From Chloroflexota bacterium (GTDB lineage: Bacteria; Chloroflexota; Dehalococcoidia; Lucifugimonadales; Australimonadaceae): a stretch of 37,038 nt of DNA. The position numbers and the translations under genes are program-made. The stretch covers positions 1 through 37,038 of the forward strand of contig JAQCEV010000020.1 in NCBI GenBank assembly GCA_027618515.1. Direction: 5' to 3'. The notes beneath the pieces were generated by a model. That model ran no database searches. It had not been told where the DNA came from and saw only the letters and a program-made list of their open reading frames with translations. Below, in pieces: positions 26,770 to 34,614 of the stretch. Position 1 is the first letter of the stretch. Each line of letters opens with the position of its first letter.

Positions 26770-29004
26770 CTAACTGTGACTGTCGTCCTCTTCGCCGGGC
26801 CTGAACACTACGATCACGGGCTCCCCCGGGAGCTGTCGGGGCTCTTCGATTCCCTCGAGCTTGGGCAAACCTACTCTTACGTTAGTTTTGGTCAAGCGGA
26901 CGCGGGTGCTTGCCCATGCAAGTGACCCTGTGTCCGAGTCTTCGGCCTGGGCCAGTATGTCCAACACGTTGGAGCCGCGCCCCGCTGCGTAGGTCGTGAA
27001 CTGCTCGTGGCCCTGCCCGATGGGCACCGAAGCGACATCGGGCGGCGTTGCTGGGTTCACGTACACGGGCACGCTGATGAAATCACCCGTTGCTGATTCC
27101 AGCGTGACCACATCATCCTGCTTCACGTTCAGGCTCTCCGCAGTCTTGGGGTTAAGTTCCACCCACGTAGTCCAAACCACAGTGGTGATCGGGTCAGGTA
27201 CAGCTTGCGCCCACGGCAGGTGTGCGTACTGGCCGGTTCCGATCGCGTGCCCCTCGAAGGGTACGAGGTGCAAGGGGAAGACTTTGGCATCACCAGCTAT
27301 CTGAGCCTTCACCGCTGCACGAGGAAGTACCGGGGGCGTCGGTGTACCGCTAACAGTGTCGCCTTGATCCCACCAACCGCCACGCTCGAGCGATCGCTTC
27401 CAGAATTCTTCGAACGTCGGCTGGGTAACGGAGCCTCGATTCGTGCTGTGGAGATCGCGGGCGGCAGCTCGGACTGCGTCGCGCATGGATTCCCAGGGCA
27501 TCGCGTGGCCAAGCTCAGACGCTGTGCGGATGAGCACGTCGCCGAACGCCATGGTGTCCCGGAAACGGTTGATTACCGGCTGCTGGAAAGCTACCGTCCG
27601 ATACCCAGGGCCGACATCTGGCGTGTCGGTTCCCCACTCCTCGAAAGGTGTGTGGCCCGGAAGGATGAGATCCGCGCGGGCCGTGGTCTCGTCGAGGAAT
27701 GATGAGAAACTGACGATGGTGTCGAGCTTGTCGAGGGCCTCGGTGACCTTCAATTGTTTGGAAAGTCCGTGAACAACGTTCGCGTCACGCACCAGTAACA
27801 CCTTGATGTCTCCTGAGCGCATTGCGTCGAGTGCAGCCTTCCAATCGCGAATCGGCGCACCAGTGATCTGGGACTGATCCCCTGCTGGGTTGAAAATAAC
27901 ACCACCAGGGACGTTCACGGACCCTACTAGATAGTTGAGCGCGTAGATGGCCGTGAGATTGAAGACACCGTTAGTGTGGGCACCTGCTGAACCACCGCCG
28001 ATGGCAAGGGCTCGACCGCGTGTGCCTGCGAATTTGTGCGCTAGGTTCGTGATCGCGTCCGCAGACATCCCGATCTGACTCGCGACTTTGTCGGCGCTAA
28101 AGCTTGAAAGATGGTTATCGGCTCCGCCGGTAAGCGCGCGGGCCGCACCTGCGTCTCCGAGCTTTTCGGTGACGATGGTGTGTGCCATCGAAAGAGCTAG
28201 CAAACCCTCGGTGCCGGGATTGACATACTTCCACTCGTCAGCTGCCGCTGCGGTCACAGAGAAGCGAGAGTCGACGTGAACGAGATGACCGCGCTCGGCG
28301 CGATCCTCCCCCTGCCTGAACTCACCGTAGCCGCGCATGTAATGCGTGGGGTCAATCCAGGTGCCGAGGAAATCGGCACCGAAACTCATGATGAAATCAG
28401 CGTGAGCTATATCGAAATCAGGGAGGACATCTTGATCGTAGATGTTCTTGATCGCGGTTCGCAGCACGTGCTGGTCAATGGGGTCGAACCCGAGCGCTTG
28501 AGCACCGTAGTCCTTGGCGAACAGCTTAGTGACGTCAGCGAGCTTGCCTCGGACAGGACCCGTGGCGAGCAGAACGTTCGCAGGGTCAGCATCACCGAGT
28601 ATCTTTGTGAGCCGTTCGAGAGCGTCGGGCCAGCCGATGGCGCGGAAGGGACCGCCCTTTGCGATCCTGACCATCGGCGACTTGATCCGATCGGGATGGT
28701 AGGTTGCCTGAAGCATTGCTTCAGAGCGGATGTGGTGCTTACCAGTATTTAGCGGGTAGTCGGGGTTGCCCTCGACCTTCTTCGCGCGGCCTTCCATCAC
28801 ACGAACCAGCAGGCCTTCGCTGCCGGAACCTACCTGTGCGACTGTCGCGTAATAATTGTCCCGCCCTGTTACCAAATCCTCAGGAAGCTCAACCGGGCTC
28901 TGCACCTGAATCTCGTGATCAGGAACACGACAGCCGTTAAAGACCACGGCGCCTACGCCTGTGACCCCCGCCCACTTGAGGAATTGCCTTCGTGTCAGAC
29001 CCAT
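26770..29004 (-). CDS. ACIII molybdopterin-oxidoreductase-like subunit (ActB1)
   Basis: 744 residues. A Tat leader with twin arginine (MGLTRRQFLKWAGVTGVG) ends at a possible lipobox Cys25 (FNGC). The body belongs to the molybdopterin oxidoreductase family (for example VRVMEGRAKKVEGNPDYPLN, LPGHTPFEEWGTDTP and a C-terminal dinucleotide-binding-like barrel). ActB1 proteins usually keep the fold without a Mo cofactor or N-terminal Fe-S cluster; I see no N-terminal CxxC cluster motif. Export by Tat puts it on the outer face with the other soluble ACIII subunits. Confidence 0.93.
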   Translation of the reverse strand: MGLTRRQFLKWAGVTGVGAVVFNGCRVPDHEIQVQSPVELPEDLVTGRDNYYATVAQVGSGSEGLLVRVMEGRAKKVEGNPDYPLNTGKHHIRSEAMLQATYHPDRIKSPMVRIAKGGPFRAIGWPDALERLTKILGDADPANVLLATGPVRGKLADVTKLFAKDYGAQALGFDPIDQHVLRTAIKNIYDQDVLPDFDIAHADFIMSFGADFLGTWIDPTHYMRGYGEFRQGEDRAERGHLVHVDSRFSVTAAAADEWKYVNPGTEGLLALSMAHTIVTEKLGDAGAARALTGGADNHLSSFSADKVASQIGMSADAITNLAHKFAGTRGRALAIGGGSAGAHTNGVFNLTAIYALNYLVGSVNVPGGVIFNPAGDQSQITGAPIRDWKAALDAMRSGDIKVLLVRDANVVHGLSKQLKVTEALDKLDTIVSFSSFLDETTARADLILPGHTPFEEWGTDTPDVGPGYRTVAFQQPVINRFRDTMAFGDVLIRTASELGHAMPWESMRDAVRAAARDLHSTNRGSVTQPTFEEFWKRSLERGGWWDQGDTVSGTPTPPVLPRAAVKAQIAGDAKVFPLHLVPFEGHAIGTGQYAHLPWAQAVPDPITTVVWTTWVELNPKTAESLNVKQDDVVTLESATGDFISVPVYVNPATPPDVASVPIGQGHEQFTTYAAGRGSNVLDILAQAEDSDTGSLAWASTRVRLTKTNVRVGLPKLEGIEEPRQLPGEPVIVVFRPGEEDDSHS

Positions 29005-29065
29005 CCGTTAGCCTCGATCTTCCTTCGGTCTTGCTGTGGTGATGCCGTGCTAGGTCGCCGGGCGC

Positions 29066-29641
29066 CTAGTAGTGGCAGGTTGCGCAATCGGTAGGTGCGT
29101 TGTTGTCGCGGTGACAGTCGACACAGTCACGCATCTTGAGATTGCGCACCTGCTCGACAACTTGCATGCTCGCCACGTCGCCATGGCAAGTCGTGCAGGA
29201 GACCCCGTTCTGAATGTGTGGAGCGTGGACGAATTGGACGTGATCTGGAACACGGTGAACCCTGATCCAGTTGACTGGCTGAGGCTCGCCACTATCGTCA
29301 AAGAGCTTTGCCAACTCGGCCGCAGCAGTGTCGCTCGTCGATTTCGTGCCATCGATCTTGCCAAAGTCATGACAGAACAGACACTGCGCGACTGCCGGAA
29401 TGGTGGCTGCCTCGTCGGTCGTCACCTTGCGGTGGCAGAACTGGCAGTCGATGCCGGCGTCCGTGACGTGGGTGGTGTGCGGAAATGCGATCGGCTGCGT
29501 TGGGCCATCGCCGAAGCCGAGCACGGCTGGCGGTGAACTCCACCACGACTGAAGTACGAAGTAACCAACGACTGCCACGACCAGCGCAACGCTGAGTCCT
29601 ATGGCGGGCACCATAACCTTGATGAGAGTGTTATTGTTCAT
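29066..29641 (-). CDS. actA: ACIII subunit ActA, penta-haem cytochrome c
   Basis: 191 residues with an N-terminal membrane anchor (about 9-31) and five CxxCH haem sites at 66-70, 87-91, 149-153, 173-177 and 186-190, the last one residue from the C-terminus. Extra His residues (PHTTH, HAPH) are likely distal ligands. This matches the cytochrome c7-like ActA of ACIII. Haem attachment would need the CcmF/CcmH proteins encoded downstream. Confidence 0.95.
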   Translation of the reverse strand: MNNNTLIKVMVPAIGLSVALVVAVVGYFVLQSWWSSPPAVLGFGDGPTQPIAFPHTTHVTDAGIDCQFCHRKVTTDEAATIPAVAQCLFCHDFGKIDGTKSTSDTAAAELAKLFDDSGEPQPVNWIRVHRVPDHVQFVHAPHIQNGVSCTTCHGDVASMQVVEQVRNLKMRDCVDCHRDNNAPTDCATCHY

Positions 29642-29671
29642 AGCTTTACGAGCTGACGCTAACGGGCGACG

Positions 29672-30025
29672 CTATTGTGCCCCCCGATAGTAGATGCGTG
29701 TGATCACATCGAGGCGCTCTGAGAATTGGTAAGCGCTGAAAAGGCCCATGGCCAAGAACGCAGCACCAGCCGCGTATAGCGGAGGCCGCACCTTCTTGGC
29801 GAGCTCCGCAGATAAATCGCGGGTGCCCACAAGAGACGGAATCATTCCATGGGCCAGTAGCATCGAACCACCAAGGCCCGCAGCGGAGCCGAGGATTTGC
29901 CATAGCGTTGCCAGCAGGTCGCTAGTTGCAGCCCAGTCGACGCTGGTGATGAAAGCTGGATCGGGGCCTGTCATGGAAGGTTTTACGCACTCAACACGGC
30001 ACCTCAGTGGGGGCGCCTGCCTCAT
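29672..30025 (-). CDS. Small membrane protein heading the ACIII operon
   Basis: Up to 117 residues from ATG 30025, or 100 from ATG 29974 (MTGPDPAFI), which looks more natural. Two membrane helices at about 40-62 and 84-105 (numbering from 30025) with a short charged loop between (DLSAELAKKVRPP). Gene order and a 30-base gap to actA suggest an accessory ACIII subunit, perhaps like the small ActG/ActH proteins; no sequence family was recognised. No strong ribosome binding site precedes either start. Confidence 0.7.
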   Translation of the reverse strand: MRQAPPLRCRVECVKPSMTGPDPAFITSVDWAATSDLLATLWQILGSAAGLGGSMLLAHGMIPSLVGTRDLSAELAKKVRPPLYAAGAAFLAMGLFSAYQFSERLDVITRIYYRGAQ

Positions 30026-30079
30026 AGGATTCGAGTTGGGGGGCCAGAGCGTGGCTCCAGCGGCTGACTTACAGAATTG

Positions 30080-30108
30080 ACGTTAGACGACCCGCCAGCG
30101 AGTGTCAA
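30080..30108 (-). promoter_or_regulatory. Candidate promoter of the ACIII/ccm operon
   Basis: On the minus strand a consensus TTGACA (30103-30108) is followed after 17 bases by TAACGT (30080-30085). It is the best candidate upstream of the 12-gene run, with a leader of about 50 to 100 bases depending on the start used. Confidence 0.5.
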
Positions 30109-30170
30109 CTCCCCTCTGATGACGTTTTTCGAATAGTGAGCACCGAGATTCGGTTTCGCAGTTTCGCGCG

Positions 30171-30188
30171 ACGCGTCACTAGACGCGT
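30171..30188. promoter_or_regulatory. Candidate operator, 7-4-7 inverted repeat
   Basis: ACGCGTC-acta-GACGCGT is a perfect inverted repeat lying between the divergent ACIII operon and the small Tat-leader gene, about 60 bases upstream of the candidate ACIII promoter. Its size suits a dimeric transcription factor. Confidence 0.4.
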
Positions 30189-30312
30189 GAGCCCGCTCAT
30201 GGTTTGCTGAAATATTACGAACTCCGCAGTCGGTTATGGTTGGTACCCTATTCGGTGTCATAGAATCTCTGTGTACATTGGAGTTAAAACGACAGCACTG
30301 CGAGGCGAAACC

Positions 30313-30519
30313 ATGGCGGATGAAACGGTAGCCAAAGGGACGACCACCCGGCGAGGCTTTCTCAAACGAATTGCGCTCGCGGGAGCTGCCGCGTCCGCAC
30401 TCGGATTGCTCTCACGCGGCCCCTTCGCCGGATCCAAGTCTGGTGACCGCTCCATCCCTGCGGGGCTGCCAGGAGCCGGGTCAATCTTCCAACCGAGGAA
30501 AGACGGACGTCGCCAGTAG
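30313..30519 (+). CDS. Small Tat-leader protein
   Basis: 68 residues starting at ATG 30313 behind GCGAGG. The N-terminal half is a clear twin-arginine signal (TTRRGFLKRIALAGAAASAL). What remains after export is only about 35 residues, Gly/Ser/Pro rich, ending with GLPGAGSIFQPRKDGRRQ. Short Tat-only proteins are known beside respiratory oxidoreductases (for example the formate dehydrogenase region TAT target group), and this one is divergent from the ACIII operon. It could be a small partner or chaperone-like subunit of a membrane redox complex; this is an inference. Confidence 0.65.
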   Translation: MADETVAKGTTTRRGFLKRIALAGAAASALGLLSRGPFAGSKSGDRSIPAGLPGAGSIFQPRKDGRRQ

Positions 30520-31103
30520 GTTGGTATTGCATGGCAGACTGGCCGCATCGGTCGTCCCGTGCATGGTTGGACTATTTGCCGTCGATTCAATGGACCAGTG
30601 GTTTGGTCGGAAACCGTAGGCCTGATCATGTAGCTGCCTCTTCGGTATCCTGCCAAGTTTGTGAAGGCGAATTTGCCGTTGTCCAATTGGTCGTCCAATT
30701 AAAGGAGTGCGGCAGCGGTAGGTGGCGGGATTGCTCCCCGTCATGACGATCAACGCAGACTAGAATTGCGGCACTCACGCCTTCTGCGAACGCTATGAAT
30801 TGATTTATATAGGGCCGCTGGCCTGCCATCTCCTTGGCTCACACCGGTGCGGACTGCGCGGCTAGCTCTCGATGGGGCGGTGACACCAAATACACCAATA
30901 GCCCTGAGGGCCGTTGGCCACTGGGCCTGATCTGAGTTGCATGAAAACTTCAAGGGATACTGACTGATTGTTAGGGCGACCCTACCCTTGACCTCTCGCA
31001 AGCATACGTGGTACCGGGCTGGGGTGTATGCTTCAACCGTGGGGGGGGGCCGCGCCTGAAAAGCTAAACATGCCGAAAACCTTGCGACCTAGAGGGTACG
31101 GTA
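30520..31103. other. Intergenic region with direct repeats and a 9-G tract
   Basis: No convincing gene. The octamer gtccaatt occurs at 30681-30688 and 30693-30700. Nine consecutive G residues occupy 31041-31049, 55 bases before the start of the next gene. Confidence 0.6.
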
Positions 31104-31706
31104 GTGAAATTTGTAGTATCACGGGTGCCGCGGTTTCCAGCGACGTTGCTTATCGTCTCACTGGTGGCTGTGGCTCTCCTCATCTGGCCAAAGCCCGCGT
31201 CCGGCTACACCATATCGGTTGGCCTAGACGGTGCGGCTACAGATTTTGCTGTAGGGAATGACGTCCCGTTTAGCGCCGTCATTACTTTCCAATCTCTTGA
31301 CGAAGTTCTTGAACCTGTTGTTACAGCAGGGCTCGAGGGGCCAACGGACAGTGGTTTCGTTCGCGTCATGAACAATATTCCAATAGGGGTTGGGGAGTCA
31401 GTGGCTTTCGGGCCGATTGCGTCTGCGACGCCTAACGATGATACATTCCTCGCCGGCGTCGCCACGCAGGTGAGTATTTTCAACGGTTTTGTTGGAACGG
31501 GTTACGGTTACGGCTATAAAGCGTTAGTCGCCGGCGCAACGATTACGATATCGGGTACGATTTCACTCCCCGTGTCCGCGCCGTCCGGGACGCACACTCT
31601 CACATTTACGGTTGACAACGGCACCGGCCCAGGGTCTCCTGCGTCGGCGGAATTGACGTTTGATGTTGTCGACTCTCTGGCGCACACGCTGCCTGTTGGC
31701 TGGTAG
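31104..31706 (+). CDS. Secreted protein, N-terminal part before in-frame TAG
   Basis: 200 codons from GTG 31104 (AGAGGG at 31091-31096). A Sec signal peptide covers about 1-34 (LLIVSLVAVALLIWPKPASG), followed by a beta-sandwich-like region of about 150 residues rich in Thr, Val and Gly. It ends LPVGW-TAG at 31704. The same frame stays open after the stop to 32270 and continues the motif as TFSVPI, the partner of a GWN-T-type module repeated downstream (LSAGWNTIGLAVPL). The gene was therefore probably one 388-codon unit. As it stands it would make a truncated exported protein. No named domain was recognised for the first part. Confidence 0.75.
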   Translation: MKFVVSRVPRFPATLLIVSLVAVALLIWPKPASGYTISVGLDGAATDFAVGNDVPFSAVITFQSLDEVLEPVVTAGLEGPTDSGFVRVMNNIPIGVGESVAFGPIASATPNDDTFLAGVATQVSIFNGFVGTGYGYGYKALVAGATITISGTISLPVSAPSGTHTLTFTVDNGTGPGSPASAELTFDVVDSLAHTLPVGW

Positions 31707-32270
31707 ACCTTCTCGGTTCCGATTAGAGTTTCTAACGGTCGATTTTTCACTGCTGCAGGCCTTGGAACGAGCGGCCAGGATGGGCTTGTGGACCCCGCCA
31801 ACGTGGAGATTGCCTATCGATTCGATTCCGTTACGCAAAAATTCAGACAGGTCGTGACCACCGTCACTGATGCTGCGAACCAGATAGCGAACAGTGTTCC
31901 GCTGCTCCCCTTGGAAGTGGTGCTGGTGAAGTCGAATGCAGCGCACGCGGCCGTGTTGATCTTCGAGACTTCGGTGACGAACCCGCCCAATACCACCTTG
32001 AGCGCGGGCTGGAATACCATTGGTTTGGCCGTTCCGCTCGGAACCGCAACCAAGCAACTGGATCAAGCATTGGTCAGTGCGAACTCGGATCCATCCGGCG
32101 GCGTGGGTTACACAATAGTAGTCAGTCCGTCTATCAACCCTGATTCATTCGTGTGGACGAGGGGGGAAAGCGCTATAGGAGTTGACCTTGCGCGATTCTT
32201 GGGCTACTGGGTGTTCATGGAGAACGCCGATGAGTTGGCCGGTTTTAGCAGCACTCCGGTCAATCCCTAA
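31707..32270 (+). pseudogene. Secreted protein, C-terminal part after in-frame TAG
   Basis: In the same frame as the preceding part, open from the codon after TAG 31704 to TAA 32268-32270. A GTG-like restart at 31788 is possible but lacks a ribosome binding site. It carries the GW-TFSVPI to GYWVFMENADELAGF module typical of extracellular proteins with GWNLISLPL/GYWIYM patterns. A hairpin (CCG-A-TTAGA-gtt-TCTAA-CGG, 31719-31738) begins 12 bases after the TAG. It would be made only by stop readthrough or suppression; otherwise it is a dead remnant. Confidence 0.65.
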
Positions 32271-32347
32271 CATCGTATCGTGGCTAACTGTTGTGTCGGG
32301 CCATATTGGCCTGAGTATCAGATGTGGCCCGATACGTGGGCGATAGA

Positions 32348-33193
32348 ATGACACGAATTTTGAATTGGTCGCTCTTGTTGGTTATGTTGCTGGGCGGTAC
32401 GTTCATGGCTTGGCAGGGGGCCGCCGCCAGCCCGACTCGGCAGCCAAGCCCAATCCCTGACATGCCGGACGCTTTCCATGGCACAGTCACCATTGCGGGC
32501 GGCGCTGCCGCCGCTAACACGGTGATTTGTGGGCACGACATAGGCGATACTGCGCACGGCTGCCTGACAACGACTCTATCTGGCTTATACGGTGGTGCTG
32601 GCGGGCTGGATTCCAAGTTGTTGGTCAGCAACCTTGAGCTCAATGCGGAAATCAGATTCTTTGTAACTCCGCCAGGCACGGTGGGTGGCTACGCTGCGGA
32701 GACAGTATTTTACCATCCCGGCGGAGTCACGCAGCTCGACCTTACGTTAGCTACGGCTCCTTCGGCGGCGGCGACACCTACACCGCCTCCTTCTTCCGGT
32801 GGTCCTGGTCCTGGTCCTGGTCCTGCGGCCACCGCAACGCCCACTGTACCTGCGGGCCCCGCTCCGGTTGGCGCGATCTCAGTGCTCGAAATGACCGTCA
32901 GCCCGACTGAAGTCAAACCAGGCGAGCCCGTAACGCTTTCCATGACCGTTTCGGAAACCGCCGGCGTGGCAGTCACCGACGCGCCGGTGACTATTCGGGT
33001 GAACGGAGAATCCGACCAAGTACTCAACGTCACCTTAGCCGCGAGCGGAGCGACTATTGTGACTGCCACGGTCACTCGATTTGTGCCCGGCGGCTATCTA
33101 GTCATAGCCGGCACTGAGTCGGTTCCCGACGGGCCATCAGGGCAGTTCGTGGTGTTTTCGGCGGTCACACCTACCCCAACTCCTGGAGCCTGA
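32348..33193 (+). CDS. Surface protein, N-terminal part before in-frame TGA
   Basis: 281 codons from ATG 32348 (a GTG at 32324 is in frame but adds residues before the signal peptide). Signal peptide about 1-26 (WSLLLVMLLGGTFMAWQGAAA), a beta-rich domain of about 120 residues with a GTVTIAGGAAAANTVICGHD start, a Pro/Gly/Thr linker (about 145-175), an Ig-like or CARDB-like domain (ISVLEMTVSPTEVKPGEPVT to the VIAG region), and TPTPTPGA directly before TGA 33191-33193. The frame continues open beyond. Without the second part the protein lacks a membrane anchor and would be released. Confidence 0.75.
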   Translation: MTRILNWSLLLVMLLGGTFMAWQGAAASPTRQPSPIPDMPDAFHGTVTIAGGAAAANTVICGHDIGDTAHGCLTTTLSGLYGGAGGLDSKLLVSNLELNAEIRFFVTPPGTVGGYAAETVFYHPGGVTQLDLTLATAPSAAATPTPPPSSGGPGPGPGPAATATPTVPAGPAPVGAISVLEMTVSPTEVKPGEPVTLSMTVSETAGVAVTDAPVTIRVNGESDQVLNVTLAASGATIVTATVTRFVPGGYLVIAGTESVPDGPSGQFVVFSAVTPTPTPGA

Positions 33194-34423
33194 GCTGGCA
33201 AACAGGAAGTTGCCATTGAACGGGCGATCGTTATCACCGAGGAGCAGACGGGTGCCGCGAGTGATGCCCTGAACACTGCACTGGGAATCGCGGCGGGTGG
33301 TGGGGGAGCGGTCACAGTGGTGGCAGGAACCGTGACTGTTGACGTGCTGGAGCCCGGTAAGATCGGCGCTCGCGTGGAAGTGACCGGCCTAACCACGGGC
33401 TCGGTCATTACTGGCGATGTTGACCTCGTTATCGGGAACATGGAAGTGAACACCAACGATGGTGTGGGGATCGGTGAGATCCAACTCGCCACTGGCCTCA
33501 AGATTGTTGGGGACGTGACACTGGTTCCTCAAAACGGCGCGCTAGATGTCGTTTTCGACAACCCGCGATTGGTGGTTGAGCCCGAAGCTCCCGACGCGGG
33601 AGAACTCACGGGTGGTAGCGCGGATGTGACGCAGGTTGGAGTCGCGTTCAACGTTGGCCTAGAGAACCTCCCTGAAGGAGCTTCCATGGAGATCGAATTC
33701 GCAAAGGACGCTGACGCTTTCGTTGAAAATTCGACGGCGGTCTTTTCTTTGGCAGCGAGCGGAGCCGTGGCTGGAGGTGTGATCGAAAGTGCTGATGACA
33801 TCGCTTTCACGGTTCAAGTCACCCGCAAGAACATTCAGAACTCGGATTTAGGGGACAACTCGATCCAGATGCAGGTAAACGCAGGCTGGGTTCGGGGCAA
33901 ACAGGCGGCAGGTAAAACCATCGTCGTCACGAAGATTGGGGATGAGGGAGCCGTGTATACGGCCGTGGCCTCCTGCGTGATATTGGGAAATACCGCTACG
34001 TGTACGGCAGTGTTTACTGGCGCTGCAGGTGGCTTCTCTGTCTTCGCGGTGATGGCCGTACTGCAGGTGGCGACCCCCACGCCGGATGTGACGGTAACAC
34101 CAACGCCTACGGCTACGGCTATCCCCCCGACCCCGACCCCGACGTCAACGGCCACGCGTCCGGGCCTGCCGACGGCGACACCATCGCCCACACCGACCAT
34201 CGGGCCCACCGCGACGGCCCGACCTCCGGTGACGGCGACCCAAGGGCCGACAGCGACGCCCACACCTGCTGTAGCAACGGTTGGACCGACTGCGACGCCA
34301 GTACCGGGTGGTGGCGGCGGCGGTAGTGGCTTGATCATCGTGATTGTCATCGTCGTGGTTGTCCTCGTCGGAGGAGCTGGTGGGTTCTTGTTCATGAAGG
34401 GCAAAGGTTCTTCAGGGGCGTAA
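33194..34423 (+). CDS. Surface protein, C-terminal anchored part after in-frame TGA
   Basis: Same frame as the previous part, open from the codon after TGA 33191 to TAA 34421-34423. An internal GTG at 33317 could start a separate product, but the 41 codons before it (AGKQEVAIERAIVITEEQTG and on) look coding. It holds a beta-rich domain (about 33320-34070), a long Pro/Thr/Ala linker (about 34075-34310), a Gly run, and a C-terminal membrane helix (LIIVIVIVVVVLVGGAGGF) with a short basic tail. With the upstream part it makes a 691-residue anchored surface protein. A 6-bp hairpin (TGGCAA-acaggaag-TTGCCA, 33196-33215) begins two bases after the TGA. Confidence 0.7.
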   Translation, partial: AGKQEVAIERAIVITEEQTGAASDALNTALGIAAGGGGAVTVVAGTVTVDVLEPGKIGARVEVTGLTTGSVITGDVDLVIGNMEVNTNDGVGIGEIQLATGLKIVGDVTLVPQNGALDVVFDNPRLVVEPEAPDAGELTGGSADVTQVGVAFNVGLENLPEGASMEIEFAKDADAFVENSTAVFSLAASGAVAGGVIESADDIAFTVQVTRKNIQNSDLGDNSIQMQVNAGWVRGKQAAGKTIVVTKIGDEGAVYTAVASCVILGNTATCTAVFTGAAGGFSVFAVMAVLQVATPTPDVTVTPTPTATAIPPTPTPTSTATRPGLPTATPSPTPTIGPTATARPPVTATQGPTATPTPAVATVGPTATPVPGGGGGGSGLIIVIVIVVVVLVGGAGGFLFMKGKGSSGA

Positions 34424-34444
34424 TTCGACGTAATGATTGGTAAT

Positions 34445-34485
34445 CGTGGAGTGTCAGGGGCGCGGACGTGCCTTGACACTCCACG
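34445..34485 (+). terminator. Long hairpin after the surface protein gene
   Basis: Perfect 12-bp arms CGTGGAGTGTCA (34445-34456) and TGACACTCCACG (34474-34485) with additional pairing inside the loop form a stable hairpin 21 bases after the stop codon. There is no clear T tract, so it may be a Rho-assisted terminator or 3' stabiliser. The right arm contains the -35 box of the next promoter. Confidence 0.55.
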
Positions 34486-34502
34486 CCGTGCTTCTCTAGC
34501 AT
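34473..34502 (+). promoter_or_regulatory. Candidate promoter of tRNA-Phe
   Basis: TTGACA (34473-34478), an 18-base spacer and TAGCAT (34497-34502); transcription would begin a few bases before the tRNA. Confidence 0.55.
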
Positions 34503-34512
34503 GGCTCTTTGG

Positions 34513-34588
<76 letters not shown>

Positions 34589-34614
34589 CTTCCTGACCGC
34601 AGAGGCGCCCTTTC

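Noticed and set aside
33191-33215. TGA 33191 as a selenocysteine codon
   Set aside because: The stop is in a Pro/Thr-linker region with no redox motif or Cys-type site, and the downstream hairpin starts only two bases after TGA, closer than bacterial SECIS elements.
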